Source of the DNA: Deltaproteobacteria bacterium
GTDB taxonomy: Bacteria > Desulfobacterota > Desulfobacteria > Desulfobacterales > JAFDHS01
NCBI GenBank assembly: GCA_019308655.1
Contig: JAFDHS010000060.1
Location: forward strand, 1-6,171
DNA length: 6,171 bases
Direction: 5' to 3'
The position numbers were made by a program, and so were the translations under genes. The notes beneath the pieces are model-generated. The model ran no database searches. It had not been told where the DNA came from and saw nothing but the letters and a program-made list of their open reading frames with translations. Positions 5,472-6,171 of this stretch are shown here, one piece after another; within the stretch, counting starts at the first letter, position 1, and the number at the start of each line of letters is the position of its first letter.

Positions 5472-5615
5472 TTAAATGGGCTGATTTAGACCCCCCACAC
5501 TATATCCACCGCTTTCTTTGCCGCAGCCAAGCATTTTTTGAACCGGTTCTTCATATTGCGGAGCGACATATCCAGGATGACGATCCTTGAATGAATCCCA
5601 ATGATCAATAAGCAT
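5472..5615 (-). mobile_element. IS91-family transposase N-terminal remnant
   Basis: From ATG 5613-5615 the minus strand encodes 47 codons: MLIDHWDSFKDRHPGYVAPQ, then YEEPVQKMLGCGKESGGYSV, then inverted-repeat sequence and a stop. HWDxFKxRHPxYV with V-x-x-x-L-x-CG and GGY resembles the N-terminal zinc-binding region of IS91/IS801-type rolling-circle transposases, which normally continues into Cys-rich C-x-x-C motifs. Those Cys pairs, the HUH-like catalytic region and the rest of the ~350-400-residue protein are absent. No ribosome binding site precedes the ATG, and the frame continues upstream (SFFKLQSQ) to a TAG, so the ATG may not be the original start. The fragment is inactive. The family call rests on about 40 residues. 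Confidence 0.6.
5479..5495 (-). repeat. 17-bp inverted repeat, right copy
   Basis: Reverse-complement partner of 5162-5178 with one mismatch. It cuts into the IS91-type transposase reading: transposase similarity ends at about codon 40 (GGYSV), and the following codons G-G-L-N-Q-P-I are simply the inverted-repeat sequence translated. Confidence 0.65.
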
Positions 5616-5762
5616 CTGAGATTGTAGCTTAAAAAATGAAAATTCCTATACTATCAAATTACCAAAGTTCTTTGTGTTTCGTCCATAGAGGAAAAGACTC
5701 ATTTTAATGGGAAAAAAACCCAGAGGGATAGGGATTTATCCTAATTATTTAATGCTATAGTA
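5616..5762. other. short AT-rich spacer, nothing recognised
   Basis: Between the IS91-type remnant and the AAA ATPase fragment I see no gene. CCCTCTGGG followed by seven T residues on the minus strand (about 5714-5729) is only a 3-bp stem and does not make a credible terminator. A minus-strand ATG near 5703 opens just 18 codons (MSLFLYGRNTK...) and is not supported. Confidence 0.5.
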
Positions 5763-6117
5763 TTACGACATTGAAAATTTACATTCCTCAAGAGTGCTCT
5801 CTCTATCCTTATCTCTAAGCAATTCCGGCATTGTTTGTCCGCTTCCCATTTCCCACCATCCGGAAGTGCTACCTTCATAGTACCTCGCCTCATCATTAAT
5901 GATGAACGTTTCGTCTGCGGTGGGGGCGAGTTTAAATCGGTAGCCGTTTGGGCCGAATCTTGTTGCCACTTCGATCTGCCCTGTTATCTTTGGACCATTA
6001 AAAAGGAAATCGTCACTGCCCCCCACCATCAGCGATACAGGCCTGCAAACTTGCACGGGCAAGACCCGGCAAAGGCAATTCCATCATGGCGCGCAGCATA
6101 CGGAAAAAATCGATTTT
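5763..6117 (-). pseudogene. AAA-family ATPase fragment split by a homopolymer frameshift
   Basis: The minus strand reads KIDFFRMLRAMMELPLPGL then ARASLQACIADGG in one frame (6117 to about 6022), and after a shift SDDFLFNGPKIT, RFGPNGYRFKLAPTADETFI, INDEARYYEG and GWWEMGSG (about 6018-5763). Together this matches the segment just after Walker A in AAA_21/RecF-like ABC-type ATPases, where GKSN is followed by I-x-F-F-x-x-L, later GG-x-D-x-F-L-F-x-G and NGY-x-F-x-L. The break is a run of six G (C at 6019-6024): removing one G restores GGGSDDFLF. A TAA at 6118-6120 stands where Walker A should precede, and the reading stops at about 120 of an expected 350-400 residues. Signature, Walker B and the end are lacking. 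Such proteins can be nuclease-linked ATPases in defence systems, but no partner is visible here. Confidence 0.65.
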
Positions 6118-6171
6118 TTAGAAACCAACCGGGAAACGCGTTTTTCTATTCTCCCGGCCAGCAGGTATGGG
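6118..6171. other. window edge, unassigned
   Basis: Minus-strand frame P-Y-L-L-A-G-R-I-E-K-R-V-S-R-L-V is open from the edge into the AAA fragment, in a different frame from it. The plus strand is also open (ETNRETRFSILPASRYG). Too little sequence is present to choose between them. The Walker A motif expected for the AAA fragment was not seen here in any frame. Confidence 0.3.

Noticed and set aside
5714..5729. CCCTCTGGG plus T-run on the minus strand as a terminator
   Set aside because: The stem is only 3 bp with a 3-base loop, too weak for intrinsic termination.
1..6171. CRISPR array, tRNA or rRNA genes
   Set aside because: No regularly spaced repeats of array type and no tRNA or rRNA-like conserved sequence were seen on either strand.
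5763..6171. AAA ATPase fragment as part of an active defence system
   Set aside because: The gene is frameshifted, lacks Walker A, Walker B and signature, and has no nuclease partner in the window.

Overview
This looks like a bacterial chromosomal segment carrying one intact, well-recognised gene in a field of gene and transposon relics. The intact gene is a plasma-membrane-type (P3A) proton-pumping P-type ATPase. All recognisable coding material lies on the minus strand. Gene content (bacterial P3A ATPase, PEP synthase, 1-phosphofructokinase, IS91/IS5 remnants, TTGACCCC-type and REP-like repeats) suggests an anaerobic environmental bacterium, perhaps Desulfobacterota or a relative. That placement is inference from gene content and is weak.

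Layout from left to right. 1-381: two 14-bp direct copies of TTGACCCCATTTCC (9-22 and 368-381) bracket a non-coding stretch holding a REP-like hairpin (102-127) and a decayed piece of a DUF1016/YhcG-type nuclease N-terminal domain. 347-580: the first ~50 codons of a PfkB-family 1-phosphofructokinase, then loss of homology. 667-3231: the H+-ATPase, complete. 3232-3414: intergenic, with two small hairpins. 3415-4261: PEP synthase (ppsA) relic with frameshifts and two large internal deletions. 4264-4409: C-terminal end of an IS5-family transposase, fused to the ppsA relic. 4409-5137: an intact 242-codon ORF for an unrecognised three-helix membrane protein with a strong ribosome binding site. 5162-5495: a 334-bp segment bounded by 17-bp inverted repeats (16/17) and containing a 65-codon start-less reading frame. 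5472-5615: N-terminal remnant of an IS91-family transposase, cut at the inverted repeat. 5763-6117: an AAA-family ATPase fragment split by one extra G.

How the genes relate: reading on the minus strand, PEP synthase, proton pump and 1-phosphofructokinase are consecutive, and the ATPase stop overlaps an in-frame ATG upstream of pfk as ATGA. This suggests a former operon joining proton export with lower and upper glycolytic/gluconeogenic enzymes. Only the pump survives; both sugar-phosphate enzymes are pseudogenes. The flanks show repeated insertion, deletion and homopolymer frameshifting. I found no CRISPR array, tRNA, rRNA, riboswitch or clear new defence system. The least explained items are the 242-residue membrane protein and the 334-bp inverted-repeat segment.
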